Positions 60,605-64,000 of a DNA stretch of 64,000 nucleotides are shown piece by piece. The notes below the pieces were generated by a model that saw nothing but the letters and a program-made list of their open reading frames with translations, did not search any database and was not told the DNA's origin. This stretch comes from Erwinia tracheiphila (GTDB lineage: Bacteria; Pseudomonadota; Gammaproteobacteria; Enterobacterales; Enterobacteriaceae): positions 2,666,001 to 2,730,000 of the forward strand of contig NZ_CP089932.1 of assembly GCF_021365465.1 (NCBI RefSeq), in the 5' to 3' direction. Each line of letters begins with the position of its first letter. Position 1 is the first letter of the stretch. The translations under genes were made by a program, and so were the position numbers.

Positions 60605-61805
60605 TGTATTAGTCGCGACTTGATCTGACACTGGACCTTGAAAGGTTGAGAGTTACCGGTTTTGATATGGGTGTCTAATCCTTAAACAAAACGCGAGGTA
60701 ACTCTCATGATTCATACTAACAATCCCATCATCAAACACAAAGCCGGCCTGCTCAATCTCGCCGAAGAACTCGGTAACGTATCAAAAGCCTGCAAGATCA
60801 TGGGCGTGTCACGCGACACGTTTTACCGTTATCAGGAACTGGCTGCTGAAGGCGGCATCGATGCGCTGATTAACCAGAACCGCCGCGTCCCCAACCTGAA
60901 GAACCGCGCCGACGAAGCCACTGAACGCGCTGTTGTTGAATATGCCGTTGAGTTCCCGGCCCACGGGCAACACCGGACCAGTAATGAGCTGCGTAAAAAA
61001 GGCGTGTTTATCTCCGGTAGCGGCGTGCGCTCCATCTGGCAACGGCACGACCTGGAGAACTTCCGTAAACGCCTGAAGGCACTTGAGGAAAAGGTCGCCA
61101 GAGAAGGCATCGTGCTTACCGACGCTCAAATCGCAGCGCTGGAGAAGAAGGCCCACGATGACGAGGCCAGCGGAGAAATCGAAACTGCTCACCCGGGTTA
61201 TCTCGGGTCGCAGGACACCTTCTACGTGGGCAATCTGAAAGGTGTGGGTCGTATCTACCAGCAGACGTTCGTGGATACGTACTCGAAAGTGGCACACTGC
61301 AAGCTGTATACGAGTAAAACGCCGATCACCGCCGCAGACCTGCTCAATGATCGCGTACTGCCGTTCTACGAGGCTCAGGGACTGCCGATGCTGAGGATCC
61401 TGACCGACAGGGGAACGGAGTACTGTGGTAAGGTGGAGCAGCATGATTACCAGCTGTATCTGGCCATCAACGATATCGACCATACAAAAACGAAGGCGAT
61501 GTCTCCGCAGACGAACGGCATCTGCGAGCGCTTCCATAAAACTATTTTGCAGGATTTTTATCAGGTTACGTTCCGTAAGAAGTTATACGAAGACCTGGAG
61601 AGCCTGCAAACGGATCTGGACAACGGGTTGTGGCATTACAATAATGAGCGAACTCATCAGGGAAAAATGTGCTGCGGGCGTACGCCAATGGCCACGTTAC
61701 TTGATGGTAAACGAGTCTGGGCAGAAAAAAATCTGAACCAGATGTAATCTGACAGACACCTGTATAAATAACCGGTAACTGTCAGATCAGGTCTGAGCTA
61801 GTACA
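60605..61805 (+). mobile_element. IS481-family element, copy 2 (1201 bp, inverted relative to copy 1)
   Basis: Same length, ends and encoded protein as copy 1. No target duplication is visible: the left flank is GATAAGT and the right flank CTTAAGG. The right flank is the end of an IS4-type transposase gene. A deletion next to the element after insertion would explain this. Confidence 0.92.
60707..61747 (+). CDS. IS481-family transposase
   Basis: Residue-for-residue the same 346-residue protein as at 2228-3268 on the minus strand, with HTH and DDE motifs complete. The identity of the two copies argues for recent activity or gene conversion. Confidence 0.95.
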   Translation: MIHTNNPIIKHKAGLLNLAEELGNVSKACKIMGVSRDTFYRYQELAAEGGIDALINQNRRVPNLKNRADEATERAVVEYAVEFPAHGQHRTSNELRKKGVFISGSGVRSIWQRHDLENFRKRLKALEEKVAREGIVLTDAQIAALEKKAHDDEASGEIETAHPGYLGSQDTFYVGNLKGVGRIYQQTFVDTYSKVAHCKLYTSKTPITAADLLNDRVLPFYEAQGLPMLRILTDRGTEYCGKVEQHDYQLYLAINDIDHTKTKAMSPQTNGICERFHKTILQDFYQVTFRKKLYEDLESLQTDLDNGLWHYNNERTHQGKMCCGRTPMATLLDGKRVWAEKNLNQM

Positions 61806-63125
61806 CTTAAGGTGACCAGCAACCTTTTTATCCGGATATTTCCTGCTCTTTACCCTCAACTCTCTCGGGTAACTTCGCTCTCTTCTACCCGGTAACACAA
61901 GCCATTTCGCCTGTTCATACAGGGTTCTCAGTTCTCCCGGCATTTTTCCCGGCGAAGCCCAGGGCAGGGTTATCAGCATCCGGATTATTTCGCTTATCGC
62001 TCCACTGAAGCTCAGCTGGTAAGGCAGGTAATCTCCTTTCAGATGGAACGCCATCTGCACCATCTGATATCGCACCAGGTTATAAGCCAGCAGTACCCCC
62101 CATAGCTCCTGTCTCACCAGCTCCGGCAGGCGACTGCGTAATGTCCACCGGCTGTCCAGCATACCCTGCTTTGCTTCCCGGTAGCCCAGTTCTGTTTCCC
62201 AGCGGTGGCGATATAGCTCGCTGATATCTTTACCCGGATAGCGATTCGGGTCTGTCAGTGACGTCAGCACCTGCCTCTCTTTACCGTCTACCCTGCGGGT
62301 CAGCAGTCTTGCCACCATTTCTTCCGGGACCCCTGGCCATTGCTTCCTGGCTCGTGGACTGGTTTTCAGGCATATCAGTTCATCTCCACGCCCCAAACGG
62401 CGAACCACCTGATACTGTACGTGTTTTTTCAACGGCAACAACCAGTGACGGTGTTCTCCTGCTGTCTGCCAGTGATGAAGCAGACCCATCGAATAAAATC
62501 CCTTATCGAACAGGGTGATACTGTTATTCGGGGTTTTCTCCGTCAGGTGTTCAGCCAGCCGCATTTCACTGACTTTTTCACTGTCGAATGCACTGGCGGC
62601 GATCAGATGGCTGCTCAGCTCCATCAGACAAACCATTCGCACCTGAGGATAGCCGCCTTCGCCGTACTGGCTGCTGTGTTTACTGAAGACGGCTCTGTTT
62701 TCCGGCGTATCGGCGGTACGCCAGACCACGCCGTCGACAGCAAACAGATTCAGACCGTGCCATTTTGGATGTGCAGCCTGCTGATTCCAGTGCTGCTGTG
62801 TGATATCAAAAAGCTCCCGCACTGCATTTTCACCCAGAGTCTTACGGCGCTGAATGACAGCGCTGCGTGCGGTAAAAGGAGCTCCGGTCCGGTCAGTAAT
62901 ATCCATCAGATTGACGATTTCGGTCATCGGACGATCGCAAAAAATGGACATCCCAACGACAAGCCAAATCATGGATTCGAGGGAAAGTTTACGTTTACGC
63001 AAAGTAACGGTATCGGTCAGGGTGAGCGCCTGCTGAATAAGCTCGGGAGGAATAAGGTCGGCGAGACTACGGGCGCGCTCAGGAGTGGCGGCATTGATGA
63101 TGCCGAGGGCCTGGGAAAGTTCCAT
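61782..63125 (-). CDS. IS4-family transposase, last residues read from IS481
   Basis: 447 codons. The DDE residues are visible: Asp in [11 protein letters not shown], Asp in [12 protein letters not shown] and Glu in the Y-(2)-R-(3)-E-(6)-K signature [16 protein letters not shown]. The start [20 protein letters not shown] matches the family. The final CTSSDLI comes from the IS481 terminal repeat, so at most a few native residues are replaced. The enzyme could be active in trans. Confidence 0.88.
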   Translation of the reverse strand: MELSQALGIINAATPERARSLADLIPPELIQQALTLTDTVTLRKRKLSLESMIWLVVGMSIFCDRPMTEIVNLMDITDRTGAPFTARSAVIQRRKTLGENAVRELFDITQQHWNQQAAHPKWHGLNLFAVDGVVWRTADTPENRAVFSKHSSQYGEGGYPQVRMVCLMELSSHLIAASAFDSEKVSEMRLAEHLTEKTPNNSITLFDKGFYSMGLLHHWQTAGEHRHWLLPLKKHVQYQVVRRLGRGDELICLKTSPRARKQWPGVPEEMVARLLTRRVDGKERQVLTSLTDPNRYPGKDISELYRHRWETELGYREAKQGMLDSRWTLRSRLPELVRQELWGVLLAYNLVRYQMVQMAFHLKGDYLPYQLSFSGAISEIIRMLITLPWASPGKMPGELRTLYEQAKWLVLPGRRERSYPRELRVKSRKYPDKKVAGHLKCTSSDLI

Positions 63126-63209
63126 TTAAAAAGGGTTCCATGATGAACATAGAACCCTTTTTACCGCATAAACCGGATCGGTCAACCGATCCTTAAATGA
63201 TCGGCATTA
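61806..63209 (-). mobile_element. IS4-family element, 3' end lost
   Basis: The 5' terminus is TAATGCCGATCATTTAAGGA read on the minus strand (ending 63209), matching IS4 ends as I remember them. The other terminus is replaced by the IS481 copy at 61805, so the element cannot move by itself. Confidence 0.85.
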
Positions 63210-63250
63210 GTCACCAAGGTGACCGTTTTTTATCATCAGAAAACAGAATA

Positions 63251-63586
63251 TTACTGCCCGGTCTGCGGGTCGGTATCGTAATCTTTGCAGCTCTGGAAAC
63301 CGTAATTCATCACGCGACCGTTATCGCTATAGCTAACGAAGTAAGTCTGCAGTTTACCGTCACGTTCACCTAATACATAGGTCTGGCAGGTGCCACGAGC
63401 GTGAACCATAGTAATTTCAGTGGAAGGTGGGCCGGCGATGTCCCTGACCTGCTGACGTGTCATGCCTTTCTTCACATCCTGAACGACGGGTTTTGTCACA
63501 TAGCTTTCCGCACGGTCATAGGCGGTACAGCCCGATAAAACAGCCAGCGCCACTGCTGCACAAATAAATCCTATTACTTTATTCAC
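63251..63586 (-). CDS. osmE: Osmotically inducible lipoprotein OsmE
   Basis: 111 residues. Lipobox LSGC with Cys20, then the SmpA/OmlA-like fold (VVQDVKKGMTRQQVRDIAGP, HARGTCQTYVLGERDGKLQT). The end DTDPQTGQ resembles E. coli OsmE. Located at the outer membrane in the periplasm. In E. coli nadE lies next to it, but nadE is not found before the window ends. Confidence 0.93.
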   Translation of the reverse strand: MNKVIGFICAAVALAVLSGCTAYDRAESYVTKPVVQDVKKGMTRQQVRDIAGPPSTEITMVHARGTCQTYVLGERDGKLQTYFVSYSDNGRVMNYGFQSCKDYDTDPQTGQ

Positions 63587-64000
63587 GTTTTTATTCCTCT
63601 GAGGTAATCCATATGGTCTTAAGCTTGGAACATAAAGGTAGATTAATCAACTTTATAGCGAAGAAAAACCACAGGATAGCGCCCACATTACAACATCATC
63701 ATGGGCTTTAAACAATCAACGTCAGTTTCAAGCCAGGAACACCACCATGTCGTTCTTATGCAATAAAGCCGATCCTTGCTAACAAGTGCTGACAATATTG
63801 CAATTGTGTGCGGTGGAATAAAAATTCAGAGCAATATGCCGTTATTTCGGTGTGAAAGCGTTTACGACACAGAGCGCGGCAAAGGCAGAACTGCGTGTTG
63901 TGATATTTATTGCGCTTTTGCCAGCCAGGGCCTTATTAACAAAAATTACCCCGCATACCTTTGATAAAAGCCTGCCCCACAGGCGCGAGGCACCTCACCC
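63587..64000. other. Terminal spacer upstream of osmE
   Basis: About 410 bases holding the osmE promoter region. Short frames only, none recognised. nadE, expected divergently, does not start here. Confidence 0.4.

Noticed and set aside
62340..63143. 267-codon plus-strand frame
   Set aside because: Antisense to the IS4 transposase; no domain, and the transposase frame carries the full DDE motifs.

Overview
The window is a chromosomal segment of an Enterobacterales bacterium. Its gene backbone follows the E. coli K-12 order from lpp to osmE: lpp, sufEDSCBA, ydiI, ydiJ, ydiK, rprA, ppsA, ppsR, aroH, ydiU, ydiV, nlpC, btuE, ihfA, pheT-pheS-pheM, rplT, rpmI, infC, thrS, ydiY, yniB, yniC, ydjM, tcyP, katE, osmE. 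The density of insertion sequences, the many freshly broken genes and the protein sequences suggest an Erwinia-like plant-associated species with IS expansion. Erwinia tracheiphila is a reasonable guess, but this is inference and I could not search a database.

Layout. 1-5678 is a mosaic of mobile elements: an IS256-type transposase cut by the window edge, a dead IS3-family element, an IS91-family element that landed in it, an intact IS481-family element inserted in the IS91 accessory gene, and an older IS481 fragment. 5922-14536 holds lpp, a decayed IS66 element where ldtE normally sits, and the complete suf Fe-S assembly operon on the minus strand. 14928-26212 holds an orphan gene behind a Fur box, menI-ydiJ, ydiK, the sRNA gene rprA, ppsA behind a Cra site, an IS1-type element in the ppsR leader, ppsR and aroH.

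26276-36363 is a signalling region: an intact chemoreceptor, an MFS transporter, a frameshifted chemoreceptor, a GAF/EAL protein, a diguanylate cyclase remnant, selO (ydiU) and the degenerate EAL regulator ydiV. 36895-38597 has nlpC and btuE without btuC and btuD. 39002-43430 is a collapsed P2-like prophage. It keeps an apparently intact C repressor, but cox and int are broken, an IS1-type copy sits where the phage body should be, and a direct repeat of the int 3' end flanks it.

43467-50659 is the compact translation block ihfA-pheT-pheS-pheM-rplT-rpmI-infC-thrS with its classical regulatory signals: a Phe-rich leader and attenuator, the AUU start of infC and the thrS anticodon-mimic hairpin. 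51613-60401 alternates IS5 and IS630 wrecks with ydiY, yniB, a broken yniC, SOS-box ydjM, tcyP and a katE that has lost its catalytic core. 60605-63209 is a second IS481 copy with the same encoded protein as the first, abutting an IS4-family element that has lost one end, followed by osmE. The two IS481 copies are inverted around about 57 kb.

I see no CRISPR array, tRNA, rRNA or clear new defence system. The most informative points are the half-dead P2 genetic switch, the nested IS history, the katE core deletion and the Fur-box orphan gene next to suf.
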